From assembly GCA_014607495.2 (NCBI GenBank), contig CP053153.1, positions 3,286,001 through 3,350,000 of the forward strand: 64,000 bases of DNA, read 5' to 3'. Positions 35,521 to 47,656 of the stretch are shown here, piece by piece. Position 1 is the stretch's first letter; every line of letters starts with the position of its first letter. The stretch is from Carposina sasakii (Eukaryota > Arthropoda > Insecta > Lepidoptera > Carposinidae). Made by a program: the position numbers and the translations under genes. The notes under the pieces are model-generated. The model ran no database searches, was not told the DNA's origin, and worked only from the letters and a program-made list of their open reading frames with translations.

Positions 35521-35748
35521 CTAAGGTCGTACATGTTTGCCTAGAAAGTGGCTATTCATTCTAGCTTTAAGGAGACCGATGTTGTAGCGCTCGGGAAATA
35601 CATCGGCAGGAAGTGCATTCCACTACTTAGCCGTTCCCATTACAAACGAGTTAGCATAACGTTTGGTGCGGATGAGTGGAATATCAACAACATAAAGGTG
35701 CTAGTCTGCGTCTAGTATCCCGATGGTGAAAAGGCGCTGGTGAATCAG
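35521..35748 (-). mobile_element. LINE reverse-transcriptase ORF C-terminal remnant
   Basis: The minus strand reads 75 codons to a stop at 35521-35523, interrupted by two in-frame TAG codons. The product has IRTKRYANSF, then W-N-x-LPADVFPERYN, then LLKARMN and LGKHV. RTxR-x-x-xSF followed by WNxLP-x-x-VFP-x-RY and F/LK-R is the known C-terminal pattern of CR1/Jockey-like LINE ORF2 in insects. The rest of the element is gone, so it is a 5'-truncated dead copy, probably related to the 3' tail near 35036. Confidence 0.65.
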
Positions 35749-36109
35749 TGCAATATGGCTTTTTAAAATATTTCCATTTGGCTTTTGTTTTACGACCGGC
35801 TGCCTGACTAACGCCAACTATTCTTGGGTAGATAAACAAGTATGTATAATAATCATTTTACATGTAATTTTTTCATTGTGCTCGGGTATTCAGTTATCGT
35901 GCTACATAAGCTATGTGACCCCATTCTAGAGATAAAATGTTGTCGGTTTTGCTTTCATAAACACGTAATTCCTTGCATTATGTTATCTCAAAATCTTGCT
36001 TTATTCACCAACTTGTACATCTACATGGATATAAATTAATATACTCTGTGGAGAGTCTGAGACTTTATAATAAAAGATACCAGATTCGACCACGGGCAGT
36101 AATTACAAT

Positions 36110-36276
36110 AATTACGCCTTTATCCCTTACGGGGTAGGCAGAGCACTAAGGGCCGATAGAACCACATGTTGCCAATTCTAACTAATTTTGAGGATATAGT
36201 TGAGATGTACAAGTTCAAATCACCAAGACCCTCTTGTCCCCTTACTGACTTGTACAGTATGCCCGGGAAGAGAAGC
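36110..36276 (+). repeat. Family D short repeat, internally deleted (D2)
   Basis: AATTACGCCTTTATCCCTTA to GCCCGGGAAGAGAAGC, lacking about 50 bp around the GGTTAGTAGTGACAGGTGG block present in D1 and D3. Confidence 0.6.
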
Positions 36277-36354
36277 TGTAGTATTATTTTTACATAATAT
36301 AATAATAACATGTTAATTAGTTTAATTGCACATATTGTGTTTGTTAATAATTTC

Positions 36355-36490
36355 TCTTAACTTGCTTGGCTTGCTGGAAGAGATCTCTTGTACTGTATAA
36401 GCTTGCCATTGTACATGTATCTCTTCTTTTATGTTGTAAGTTATATTTTTTGTGTATGTCCAATAAAGAATAAGAATAAGACTAAGAATA
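36355..36490 (+). repeat. LINE 3' tail
   Basis: TTGCTGGAAGAGATCTCTTG at the left and CAATAAAGAATAAGAATAAG at the right, that is a polyadenylation signal followed by a short-unit tail. It matches the inverse segment at 35036-35163 and a shorter one at 63530-63575. Confidence 0.5.
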
Positions 36491-36519
36491 TGTTTTATTA
36501 CATTTACCTTATTATACCT

Positions 36520-36781
36520 GTATAATATGTAACAAAAGGGGTATGTTAAGCGAAAAGCTGTGTAAATAGCCTACTAAAAGGAACCTATCCACAAAATTTC
36601 AGACTCGAAATCACATGTTTATTTTTCCAGATAGTATGGAGAGTTCCTAAACAACTTAGGAATGTTCATAAAATTTTGAAAAATAAACATTTGATCGAGT
36701 CTCAAATTTTGAAAATAGCTTCTCTATAGTGGTCTATTTGGAAAGCTTTTCGCTTAACATACCCTTTTATTACACTCTGTA
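36520..36781 (+). repeat. Family B foldback MITE (B4)
   Basis: AATATGTAACAAAAGGGGTA to TATTACACTCTGTA with both arms and the GATAGTATGGAGAGTTCC centre. The arms are more diverged than in B6 and B8. Confidence 0.75.
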
Positions 36782-37141
36782 TAATATTTAAAAATGAAAA
36801 AAATAAGAATAATGACTGTATAATAATAAATAGATACGCAGAAACCCGATACCCATATAATTCTTAGACGTCTATACTCTACCTACAGTACAAGTAGGAC
36901 TACCGGAAAGTAAAAAGGAGATAGTAAACAATCACTTAACTCGGACCACTTGCAACTCACTAATTACTCAAGCAAATATTTACATTGCTGAGAACTCCAT
37001 TCTTTAGGTTAGGGTACGGTTATGTTAGCTATAAGCAGAGAGAAAAGAGTCATCCATTAATTATTCACCTTAAAACGGATAACCTAACGTACATAGATAA
37101 AACATAATTAAGTAATCAATCAATACGTCTATGTATGACTT
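36782..37141. other. Intergenic, nothing recognised
   Basis: AT-rich spacer between the family B copy and the SINE. Confidence 0.4.
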
Positions 37142-37381
37142 GACGGCCGATTGGTGTAGTTGGTAGTGGCCCTGCCTGCGACGCCATAGGTCCTGGGTTC
37201 GAATCCCGGTAGGTGCAAACATTGATGTGATGAATATCGATGTTTGTTTCCAAGTCATGGATGTTTATATACTTATCTATGTATATACCGTTGCTTAGTA
37301 CCCACGACACAAGACCTTAGGGATCTTAGTGTGGGACTAGGTCAATGTGTTGTGAAGTGTGTGAATATTTATTTATATTTA
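37142..37381 (+). repeat. Family G tRNA-derived SINE, best copy (G3)
   Basis: The A-box region TTGGTGTAGTTGGTAGTGG (37151-37169) and the B-box GGTTCGAATCC (37196-37206) have tRNA spacing. The tRNA-like head of about 72 nt is followed by a body with GATGAATATCGATGTTTG and GACACAAGACCTTAGGGATC and an AT-rich tail. A tRNA gene is excluded because the head does not fold into a complete cloverleaf and the sequence recurs with its body at 14951, 22285 and 40451. Confidence 0.8.
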
Positions 37382-38527
37382 TACGTTAAAACTATTTTTA
37401 TCTGTTCATGTAGTCAAACCTACCAGGCGTAGTGGCATGTGGTAACCGACATTTGACAATTTACGACGTACTTACGGATGTGCCTATCCTAGTGTGAGAA
37501 CACTAGGAATGGATATTCCTTTTGTAGATGCATCCTCACACTCCCACGTGTGCTGTTACTAAAAAATGCCAACAGTTCAATAACAGTTCCGGCTATGCTC
37601 GTTATTTGTTAGTCAGTCAGCTACGGAAGTGTTTTATGTATGCCATGTAGGTATATTTCCAGCTAACCAAATTCATTTTGCAATATGATGACAGATTTTC
37701 ATATTCCTAGCCGTATTGCAATGACCATTCAAACCACACATCCCGCCAATCGATCAAGCAAGTTAATTGAGTAATGGCTGATCTGGCAGACTCCTGATTG
37801 ATCGCCGTGTGGCGTTAAATATGATGTATCGGACTGTCCTCCGCATCATATGCTTAAGGAAGTTTTGTTGTCATTATGTGGTGGACTATATGTGCATTAC
37901 CTTTAAAACATACACATTAATGTTTCTGTACAAAGTTGTAGTGGACAAGCTAATTCCATAAGCTAAAAGACAATCAGGCTAACATACGGCCATTATAATA
38001 GCTAAAGGGCTAAGTTACGAGTTCCAAAAACTAAGTAAAATCATTACAAACAATACTAAACATTTATTGATTTATGACAGTTGATAAAGAGCAACAATGA
38101 AACTTGAGGTATACCTAACGATAAAACTTGCCAATTTTAATTACCAACTAAACAGAGCCTGCAGCCATCATACAAAAAGTTAGGTCATTAGCTCCCCTCG
38201 CAAACATTTGATCAAACTCGCTCATCCTTAGGAGTATTGGCCCAATTTGTTGGAAGCACGTCTCCAACTTACCTGCGGGATTGAATGTTGTTATTAACAG
38301 CTATAAAGGCTTCCCAGGGAGATTTGTTGGTCTTTTTGTTGAATGCAATTTGTTAGATTGCTAGATAATTTTGTATTTGATTTACTAGCTGTTGTTTGTA
38401 CTCGTAATAATAGGTGACTAATCACTTTAGCAGATAGTTATTTATGATACTATCTTATAGATAGGCTGCATGTCTGTAAGCGCGCGTAATTTTTTTTGTT
38501 CAACGCATCTGATGATTTTATTTAGTA
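37382..38527. other. Intergenic, nothing recognised
   Basis: 37437-37640 is slightly GC-richer, with the inverted pair CCTAGTGTGAG and CTCACACT, but no gene is recognisable. The rest is AT-rich. Confidence 0.4.
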
Positions 38528-38850
38528 CTAGTGGACGCCCGCGACTCCGTCCGCGTGGAATACAGAAAAAACAAAATGGCGAAATTATCCGTGATTAAAA
38601 CATTTTCCCGGGATAAAAAGTAGCCTGTATGTTAAGTGGGACTTATCACAATATATTCCTGAAACTGCATCGAAATCGGTTCAGCCGTTTCTGAGATTAG
38701 CGTGCACAAACGCACAGACAAACAGACAAACCGACAAACAGACAAAAATTCCAAAAATCATTCTTTTGGGTACTCTTGCGTTGATAAAGGTCTCCTATAG
38801 TATTTTTTCTCATATATCTTCCATGTACAGACAACGATTCGTTACATTTT
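38528..38850 (-). mobile_element. Family F element (possible Helitron), F2
   Basis: Inverse of F1: ACTAGTGGACGCCCGCGACT, GGGATAAAAAGTAGCCTGTA, ATCGGTTCAGCCGTTTCTGA and CCTTTATC-type blocks. The (ACAGACAAAC)-like run at 38716-38748 is shared by both. It abuts A10 within 6 bp. Confidence 0.6.
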
Positions 38851-38855
38851 TACTA

Positions 38856-39243
38856 TACAGAGTGTTTTTTCATTGCCACCCTTAACGAAGGGTACGTACT
38901 CTATACATCAATTAAAGTAAGTTTAAGCCAAAAGAAATGCTGGGAAACAATATAAATTTTTTTAACAAAAATTTTTAAATTACTTTATCGGGCGAAATTT
39001 ATAGTGTCCAGTGTTTATGCTAGTTTTATCATAGACAGATATTAATTATTTATAGTGAAAAAATCTTGCTACGCACGTCTATGTGCATTTATGCAGAAAA
39101 GCGCAGTCTATTTACTCAACTTTGTACCCTAATATCTTGGGAACCAGACACTTCCCAGGTATGCTTCCATGGAGAAAAATGATCGTGATGATTAGGAGAT
39201 TCCGTAGTTTTCGGGAACGTTGACGACCAAAAATCACCCTGTA
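38856..39243 (+). repeat. Family A MITE, full length (A10)
   Basis: 388 bp, TACAGAGTG to ATCACCCTGTA with all blocks. It is almost collinear with A5 and A11. Confidence 0.8.
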
Positions 39244-39727
39244 TGTATAGATATAGATGTAACGTAATTATCACAATATTGAATCCCATAAATTCTAACG
39301 AGTTCATAGAGTTAGTGAGCGTTAAAAGCTGGACGCACATAATTTATTAGCTAGTTTGCAAATATCGTAGAAAACTCTGCAATAGGCTGATATATCAAAT
39401 TAAATTTAAATCGTTATCCTAAACCATAAACATCCGACTTTATATCCGGTGGCTCACCACATAAAGTTGTTATTGTTGATTCTATGCTCCTCCTTTTTAT
39501 CGCAACTTAAATTCAAATAAAACGGGTTTACAATGGATTTTACGAGTTTGATTCCTAATAAGTACGTTTATTACTCGGATTTTTACAACTTGGCACTCAG
39601 CTCAGATGGTGGGGTAATATAACTAGGTGTTAAAATTGGACCATGAAAAATTCTCAAATTAATTCTCACGTTCAGCATGACGGTTTGTGATTTCTGGAAT
39701 ATTAAATGTTACTTTGTGGCAAATATA
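39244..39727. other. Intergenic, nothing recognised
   Basis: AT-rich spacer, no frame or repeat of note. Confidence 0.4.
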
Positions 39728-40209
39728 TAGGGTGTAACAAAAAGGGTCTCGTCTTCAGCCTATTGCAGTCCACTGCTGGACGTAGGCCTCCCCCAGGGCA
39801 CGCAACAAGGCTACTGCCACAGGGGTTTTTGCCCATAGTCAACACGCTGGGCAGGCGGGTTGGTGACCGCAGTGTGCTGCCCACCTCCCGGAAACCCTTA
39901 ATCGCCTCGTACGATACCCACGGGCAGACAAAGGTGGTACAAACTCTACTCTGCCGGCACAAAAGGGTATGTTAAGCGAAAAGCTATGTGAATAGCCCAC
40001 TGTAGAGAACCTATCCACAAAATTTGAGACCCGAAATCACATGTTTATTTTTCCCCATAGTATGGAGAATTTTTAAATATCTCAGGAATTTTCATACAAT
40101 CTTGAAAAATAAAAATGTGATTTCGAGTCTCAAATTTTGGAAATAGGTTCTCTATAGTGGCCTATTTACATAGCTTTTCGCTTAACATTTCTTTCTGTTA
40201 CACCCTGTA
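39728..40209 (+). repeat. Family B foldback MITE split by an insertion (B5)
   Basis: The left end TAGGGTGTAACAAAAAGGGT is separated from the rest (AAAAGGGTATGTTAAGC onward to GTTACACCCTGTA) by C4. Without C4 and one copy of the 8-bp duplication the element is a complete family B member with pairing arms. Confidence 0.8.
39748..39960 (-). mobile_element. Family C element with 8-bp target duplication (C4)
   Basis: 213 bp inserted in B5. AAAAGGGT stands at 39740-39747 and again at 39961-39968, an exact target duplication. Read on the minus strand it ends GGAGGCCTACGTCCAGCAGT and GCAATAGGCTGAAG, close to the ORF2 end of the RTE remnant at 26706, and begins GTGCCGGCAGAG with GTACGAGGCGATTAAGGG. 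A central segment present in C5 is shorter here. It shows that family C moved after family B. Confidence 0.75.
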
Positions 40210-40450
40210 TAAAATAACTGAATCAGATTTAAATTTTGTATTTAGACTAGACTAGCAGGTGGCCGCAGCTTCGTCCATTAGAAATATAATGATCTAGAAA
40301 CATGCTGATGTTTAGCTATACAACAGGCAAGTTCTATCAAAACTTCTTTATGTTCATTTACAGTGTAGTTTATATTATGTATCATCATTATTGCCAGGAT
40401 TAATAAATGTGCTATTAGTTTAACTACTTGATGACCTATTAATGTTACGC

Positions 40451-40625
40451 TATAGGGTCCTAGATTCGGATCCCGGTAGGTATAAACATTGATATGATAT
40501 ATATCGATGTTTGTTCCCCAGTCATGGATGTATGTATTTATTCAGCGTTATTTAGTAACCATGACACAACCTCAGGATAGACTAGTTCATGTGTTCCGAA
40601 GTGTGTAATATTGATTGATTTAATA
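40451..40625 (+). repeat. Family G SINE, 5'-truncated (G4)
   Basis: Starts in the head just before the B-box (AGATTCGGATCCCGG) and continues through TAAACATTGATATG and the tail to AATATTGATTG. The A-box is missing. Confidence 0.65.
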
Positions 40626-40890
40626 TACATACATACATACATATAATCACGCCTTTGTCCCTTATAGGGCAGGCAGAGCACCAAGTGCCGATAGAATCAC
40701 ATGGTGCCACTTCTGACCAATTTTGAGGGTATAGTTGAGATGTACAAGTTCGGTTAGTAGTGACAGGTGGTCAGCCCATCGCCTACAAAACACCAAGACC
40801 CTCTTGTCCCTCTACTGACTTGTACAGTATGGGAAGAGAATCAGCTTTTATATATACGTTTTTTTTTCACTCCCAGAGCAGCATAGAAGT
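40626..40890 (+). repeat. Family D short repeat, full length (D3)
   Basis: (ATAC)n, AATCACGCC, then all family blocks. It goes beyond D1 to CACTCCCAGAGCAGCATAGA, the other terminus seen also in D4 and D6. Family length is about 260 bp. Confidence 0.7.
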
Positions 40891-41571
40891 TTATTATTAT
40901 TGATTTAATATACCTACAATTAATAGAGTTTAGTTAACACAGAAGTAGGTTGATCCCCTAATTTTTTTCATGATCTCTTATTTATTATTGAATTTTAATT
41001 GGACTCCACTCATGAAGCAAGGAAATTTAAAATTTACTCGAGTGATCTCAAGAAATTTAATTATTTACTACAGACTGGATTAGCTAATAATAGGGGAGAT
41101 GGGAAGTATTTTTTAACTTCAGTATAAATAACGAAGCAGTAAATGATAAAAGTAATAGACATCACAGACCTTGTTTAAGGTTGTATTTTGAGAATGAGGA
41201 CAATAAAACGAAATAGGTATTGACAGGATTGTTTTCAACATTTTCTTTTTATCTAAATTGTAAAGAAATATAGTTATAAGTACGTCTATATTTCCTATAT
41301 CTGACTAAATTTCTATTTTCAGTAAAAACATGTTTCATGATAAATGAAACATCACTCGCAGGTGAACAGCGTGCGCCCCGCAGAGCTTTGTTACAGATAC
41401 CTACCCTCTGTCATAACTGAAGATCTAATCAAAGTAAATCATAAGTACAGAGTGTAACAAAAGGGGTCAAAGCGAGACGCTATGAAATCACCCTAGAAAT
41501 ATATCAATGGAATGTAACTTTATTAAAACGTTTGTTATTTTATCTTACTTAAAAATAACAATTAATCGTAG
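40891..41571. other. Intergenic with a family B stub
   Basis: At 41446-41480 there is a family B left end (TACAGAGTGTAACAAAAGGG) only. The rest is AT-rich. Confidence 0.4.
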
Positions 41572-41702
41572 AGCCGATTTTTCAGATGGTCAGATAGCCT
41601 ATCTGAAGGATAAAGTTGCTGTCTTGATCGAGTTTTATATAAAAGATTATCAAATTAACTTTATCCTTGATAGGCTATATGAACATTAGAAAAATCAGCG
41701 CC
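41572..41702. repeat. Family J foldback MITE, best copy (J2)
   Basis: Arms AGATAGCCTATCTGAAGGAT and ATCCTTGATAGGCTATATGA pair, with outer ends GCCGATTTTTC and AAAAATCAGCGCC. The interior GATCGAGTTTTATATAAAAG is short. No gene. Confidence 0.65.
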
Positions 41703-42362
41703 TAGATTCATATTATAGGATCAAGGAACAAAATTAGGCAGTTTTTAAGTCTCGCAATTTGAGTTCACTTTTGCGCAAAATGACGTAGTTAATTTTGACA
41801 TCGACAAAATAAATGATTGGACGACTGGGCGTATATTAGATTAAACTTAAATCTATTTTACTTTGTGAGAAAAACTGAAATAAAAATAACAGCAGCTTCA
41901 CCCTTTTTTTCCTGCAAACATATTACGAGTAGTACATCTGCGCACTATTTTCTTCTAGTTTGTACATTCTTTGAGCTCACAAAAGGCCGGATGTGTCGGA
42001 AATTTTTCAAAAACTTCACCGTTTCCGGTGCCTGATTGTATGCATCCATGTGAGAGAACGATTTTTCGTCCCTGTCACACTCTCGACAAATGAGTGAGTA
42101 GGCAACATTATTAATAGAGACAATGAGGTTATCCGTTCCAATGACGTTTTTTGCTTTAAAAATTCGAAATAGCTTTGCGCAATTGTACCTACATTTCCAA
42201 AGAGTTTCCGAATTTAATGATAAACATTTTTTCCGTAAATATTCATCACCATCTTTATTTACTTTCTGTGAGAGTTTAATTGCGAAACTGGATAGGATGT
42301 GTACGGGGTAGCAATGGAGATTCCCTGTTTTCCCAACTTATATTATTAATACTTATGTACTT
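41703..42362. other. Intergenic, nothing recognised
   Basis: AT-rich, with several short frames on the plus strand that carry no motif. Confidence 0.4.
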
Positions 42363-42552
42363 CTATGCTGCCCTGGGAGTGAAAAAAAAGTATAAGGCGA
42401 TGAGCTGACTACCTGTCACTACTAACCGAAGTTGTACATCTCAACTACATACTTAAAATCGGTCAAAAGTGGCACCATGTGGTTCTATCGGCCCTTGGTG
42501 CTCTGCCTACCCCGTAAGGGACAAAGGCGTGATTATATGTATGTATGTATTA
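42363..42552 (-). repeat. Family D short repeat (D4)
   Basis: Inverse of D3: CTGCCCTGGGAGTGAAAAAA at the left, GTGGCACCATGTGGTTCTAT, GCTCTGCCTACCCCG and (GTAT)n at the right. It lacks the CCTCTTGTCCC block. Confidence 0.65.
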
Positions 42553-42764
42553 AATATGAAAGTAAATTTATTTGTTATCTGTTCATGCTTTATTTGCTTT
42601 ACCGATCTTCTTTAAATTTTGTTTACACATATCATGGAATATGGAGAAGGACATAGGCTACACGTTTGAGCTCATAATGACAACTTCTCAATGTAACAAC
42701 CGGACGCGAAATGTCTATTTCTCAGAATGTATGAGCTAAAACGAGACTACATTCTGTAGTCCAC

Positions 42765-43033
42765 GTGGAGCAAGTCACGAGCTAATCTTCTATATTCCAT
42801 ATATAAATATGAAAATGAATCGCAAAATGTGTTGCTAAGCACGAATCTCGAGAACAGCTGAACCGATTTCGGTAACTCTTTTTTTAGCATATTCCTTGAT
42901 GTACGAGGATGGTTTTTACGGAGAGAAAAAATTGAAAAATGCCTGATAAAGTTTAAAAACAACACTTTTCTATAGCGGCCGACCAGGTGAAAGGACATTA
43001 CACCCGTGCAAAGCCGGGGCGGATCCCTAGTTC
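42765..43033 (+). repeat. Helitron-like repeat (second type)
   Basis: Contains ACAGCTGAACCGATTTCGGT, like family F. It ends GCAAAGCCGGGGCGGATCCCTAGT, a CTAG before T after a GC-rich segment. A shorter relative is 61017-61212. Class tentative. Confidence 0.45.
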
Positions 43034-44102
43034 TTAAAAACTGACATCGATAAAGTTGCCATAAATCGTTTTAAAGATTTTTGGCAAAATCAGAAAGTCA
43101 AACTTTCTCTCAGATTTGTGACTGAGGGAGCATATCAGCTTCGTTAAGGATGCACCCATGACTGAAGCCTGATATCGTTATATCAATCTTGCTTGACAAC
43201 TTAATGGATTATATAAAGCGTCTCCAGGGGAGGCTTTCGAACAAAAAACCCTCTGAAACTCACCTAATGGTGTACTATCCCCTTATGGGAAATGATAGGT
43301 AATATAATATCACAGACTATATCTACATGTATGAATATTGAGTAGGTTGATGTTTACGCGAATTGTGATACAGTGACAAACGGGAATATTAAATTATTCT
43401 GCTACTCCTCAACAAACATATTGTATCTATTCAGTATTAAGTTTTATATTTTTATTCACCCTCTGTATTTGTAATTATATCGACGTCACTACATATTACA
43501 AAACAAGGTCGCTTCATGCTGTCTTTCTGTCCTTTATCTTTAAAACTACTTTATCTTTAAGCAACGGATATTGATGCACTTCTATTAAGAGATAGAGTGA
43601 TTTAAAAGGAAGGTATCTTATGTGCAACTAGCAACCCAGCTTCACACGGGTGCACTAATATGAAATTTTCCTTTACGCAGACGAAGTCGTTAGCGGTCGA
43701 TTATCATATAATAATCTGAAAATGTAAAAGCTGAATTTATATAAAACAAATGACTTGCCATGTTAACATACGTTTACTATATACCAAAAATATTTTGCGT
43801 GCAACAAAATTTAGTGTTTCCACACAACCCGCGGTTTCCTGTATAAATCCAGTGGCGCCAAGCGGTCGGCTCCCGGACATTTTGGGCCCAGATTTATTGA
43901 AATGGGCTCCTAGACTAAAAGCGTGGGCGGCGCCGAATCCAGTTCGATGTTGTTCGATCAATGGAGATGTTGATTTCGTACTAATTGAGGCTTTTGTGGG
44001 CGAAATGTAATTCTTGAGCACTTAGGTTGATAGGTATCCTGTCCAGGTTTCCGGCAAAAAGGTAGCTTTTTAGACCTAAAAATATGAAAGTTGCAAAAGT
44101 AA
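43034..44102. other. Intergenic with an eroded repeat and an unassigned patch
   Basis: 43500-43690 is an eroded relative of 61017-61212 (CAACGGATATTGATGC, AGAGTGATTTAAAAGGAAGG). 43830-43960 is GC-richer and open on both strands for about 90 codons, but no motif is recognised. No gene. Confidence 0.35.
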
Positions 44103-44208
44103 GGGGCTATTTTTTTATATATCTGAAGGATAATAGATTCTGTCTTTTTCTAAAATAAGATTAACCTTATTCTTCAGTTAAGCTATCTGAGCATAAAAAA
44201 ATCGGCCT
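44103..44208. repeat. Family J foldback MITE (J3)
   Basis: Short, diverged copy: TATCTGAAGGATAATAGA against TTATTCTTCAGTTAAGCTATC, ends GGGGCTATTTTTTT and AAAAAAATCGGCC. Confidence 0.5.
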
Positions 44209-47200
44209 GACAATTTTCGTATATTCAGTTCTTAAACGCTATTTATTTTGTTATTATGTATATGACTAGTTTACGTATAATAATTTCATTAAAAACTACC
44301 TTTAGTATGTCTTTGAAGACTACCTTAGATTTCTCACTGACCTACTGCTTACCAACTGCTACCTACTTCTTCCGCTATCAGTATCAGAAGAAATCACATA
44401 TTTTCTTTTTATTTAGCTTAATAATCGCCATTTTAATATTTGTAGTACTGAGAATCGTATAATAATGCGCTCGTATTTCAGAGAAAACATCTTGTTACCA
44501 TATCTTATCCCCAAAGAGAGGTATTTCAAGGGAAATCCTAATAACATGCGTCTAAAGGACCGACCCTGTGTTTTTATTTTCATTTAATACTTTGGATAGG
44601 TACTTCATTGAGGCATCAAAACAGTAAGGGAAAGTTAAGGTTTACGCACATGGAGTTTAACGGAATGGAAGGTGAAAAGAAGAAAAAATATTTCGAAAAT
44701 TTCTCGATGACGCTCATTAAACAAGAATGTCCAAATTGCTTTTGTTTCAAAAAGAGCGTACCTAGTACATATTATCTCTTAAGGAAATTCCAATCATTTA
44801 TTTAAGGCATTGGCGATTTTTTTTACGAAAGTTAAAAATGAAATAAAAAGTATATAAAGTAGGTTAATAAATGAATATTTGGTAACTTACTGTAACTCGT
44901 TTCTGAAGTTAGTAAATCCGGAATCAAGTTACGAGTAACAAGGTTGTCCGTGTGAGCAGACCATTAGCTCCCCACTAAAGAAGGGTTTATTATGTATGAG
45001 CCATGTCTGTCGCCGGATGAAATTCAAATGAACAAAAATAAATTTTTATGCTTTTGATGTTAACCCCGACGAAACCTGAATAATTTTGGGAAAAAACATA
45101 AAATTTTGACGAAGCATGAGGACGTATTGATTTAGGATACCGAATTTTATTTACTTTGTAGATGTTTTAAAACCCGCGTGTAAGTAGTAACCAAGAGCTT
45201 TAAATACTATGTAGATATGACCTGTTTTTGTCTAAGCTATCTCAAGACATAAAGAGAACCAACAAAATTTTATATTCCAAAATAAAGGCAGTACGAAATA
45301 GCTTCATTAAATTTCAAATACCGAAACAATAAATTAGTCTCGACGTCTATTCCGCCCGAGCGATTCCAAAGCGAACAAAAGAACAACTAGCTCATTCATT
45401 GGTATCGATAACTTTTCATTCGAGTGCAGCAAGTCGGAATCGATTGACGACCGCGCGAACTTGGCGACTGATATTAACATAGAACATCGCAACTCGCATT
45501 AAAGTGTCCGAATTTCGCTCCCCTCGGATAGTCTCCCTTGCTCTGTGCTTAGCGAAGCGGAGGTACTACGTATCTATGTGTGGTCTAATTTGTAAGCGAT
45601 GTAGTAGAAAAAAATTTGCTCTGTTGAGAGAAGCCTACTCCACTAAAGTTTGCAAGCAGCGCGAGAGCCGCGTGATGCATACCTAGGTATATTGTAAAGG
45701 TTACGAGTAGCTCAATCTACGGTAAGTCGTAACAGCAAGGAAGGGGTTTTTCTCATCTCAACTAAACATGTGTAGCGGACGAAACCCTCTAACACATGAT
45801 ATAAATCATTGATGATATATTATACTGTAGGTACCTGTGAGAATCTCATTATTACAAATCTAACTCTTCTCTATATTTTAAATTATCAATTACAAAAATA
45901 TAAATACAAAACCGCTTGTCATTTAGACCATACTTTAACAAACTCTATATTTTGTTCAGCTACATCGAAATACTTTAACAATATAATAATTATCATTTAT
46001 CGCTCGACTTTATTTAGTGGAAGGAGTATCGGGAAAAACGCGACAAAGTTAAGAAAGAGATGGCTTTACAAAATGGTTAAACCTCCATAAAATGTAACCC
46101 TGAAGTCGTAATGCTGCTTTTAACTGTTTTTATTGTCTGTAAGTCGTGACGATAGGTTAAAGACACTGGCTTTGAATACTGAATATGTTAGTTAATACAG
46201 GAATTGACACCAACAGAGAAAACAAAGAGATATCAGTAGTTGGAATTCATCATCATCACTGCTGGCTAATTGCACCTATTTAGATTAGTACCTAAGGAGT
46301 TATTTTTTGCAAAACTGAGGTTTATAGTTTTAGAAATGCGTTGATGTTGGAACTATGATTATCTTAGTAGGTAGATTTTGAAGATTCTATATACAAGTAG
46401 TATTTAGTTCGCTTTTGTTTGTTAGTTTAGTTTTAAGTGTAAGACATGTTTGAAACACATGGCAAGCTATTCACAATCAAGCCATACATTATTACACAGA
46501 ATCAAAAGAGGCTACGGAAGTATACATGTCAGGCTTTTCGTCAAGCCATTGTGTCTTTGTCTCTAGAAGGGTCCTATCCATTTTTATTTCGTCTACGGGC
46601 AACGTTTTTTCAACCCTAAATCTAGGCAGTAAGCATGCATTTTCATCTGAGTAACAGGGGATTCCCCAAGACTGCAAGTCGTATTTAGTGAAACGGAACG
46701 TTACGGTTGAGGATCTCCCGTCAGCGGCGGAAATGCTTTTCGTCTGCGTTTATGTCACGGAAAAGGAAATTTCTATGACTGTGCGCATGGAATTGCTCGC
46801 TTCAATGTTACGTATAGGACATTTTTAGAAAAATATCATACCTAATCTCAGATTTATTAATCGAGATATACTTATATTTAGAAACAATGCCTATGTCTAA
46901 AATATCCTTTATTCACAGCTGTTTCCTTTGTCAACCTTTTGCACGATTGAAGGAGATTGGAGGACTATCTCATCAATCAAGGTGACAATTTGGGCAATAG
47001 AACCACTGCATTTTTTTTTTTATTATAATTTCGCATTAGTTCCATAATTATAATTTATAATTATAATTTGAACCTTTACATGTACGAGTTGTATTCCCAC
47101 AAGGATATATTTTTTATTATTTTGTTTAAATATAGGGTTTATTTTATAAGGTTTTCCGTATTGGCAACTATCTATAACCACGTGAGTGTATGTCAATCAA

Positions 47201-47656
47201 CGGCCGCCGTGGAGAGGGAGAGTACGTATTCGTGTTCCGACGATACGCAGGGGGATGAAGCGTTGAATCAACACTACTCGTATATCAGCATAGATTTTTT
47301 GTACTACCATTTCACAGGCATTGCATGAGAGAAGGAATGGCCAGCTAGAAAATTTACGTACGAAATGTTATGATGACTTAAAAGCTTATGGAGCACATAG
47401 GATTAGTTTTATGTATAAACTAAGATTGTCTAGTTTTCACACCGTTCTAGCATGTAAATAAAAAAGACGTTCAGTGGCAGCAATTGTTATTATTGCAGGT
47501 ATCTCGTCTAACCGTCCTACTAAAGATGATACAGGTTTTTAATCTGATGTATACTTTGAAACATTTCATATTAGTATACTTATATACTTAGATTCTAATA
47601 CTTAGATTCTAATAATGAGCATCTATAACACACATAATTCGATGTGAGTAAAAATA
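44209..47656. other. Intergenic, largest stretch without an identified repeat
   Basis: About 3.4 kb without a clear copy of the window's repeat families, apart from an ATAATTATAATT run at 47042-47067. It includes the possible promoter region at 45407-45721 (listed separately) and GC-richer patches at 46680-46800. Several frames of 60-93 codons lack motifs. Absence of young repeats could mean constraint, but nothing here identifies a gene. Confidence 0.4.
45407..45721 (+). promoter_or_regulatory. Possible promoter and noncoding first exon
   Basis: TATCGATA at 45410-45417 matches the DRE core bound by DREF in insects. It is followed by TTCATTCGAGTGCAG, an initiator-like sequence, and 250 bp that are CpG-rich for this window (GACCGCGCGAACTTGG, GCAGCGCGAGAGCCGCG). 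The stretch ends in a good splice donor, CTACG|GTAAGTC, at 45722. This would suit a 5' UTR exon on the plus strand, but no downstream coding exon is seen before unc-5, which runs the other way. Speculative. Confidence 0.25.

Noticed and set aside
37142..37215. tRNA gene
   Set aside because: A and B boxes are present, but the sequence continues into a repeated body and recurs at three other places, so it is a SINE head.
39702..39975. Frames of 86-89 codons on both strands
   Set aside because: They lie inside the family C insertion in B5 and end in its flanks.
43737..44021. Overlapping frames of 94 and 86 codons on opposite strands
   Set aside because: No domain or motif recognised, no splice context, and the GC-richer patch looks like an old repeat. 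Openness on both strands follows from base composition.
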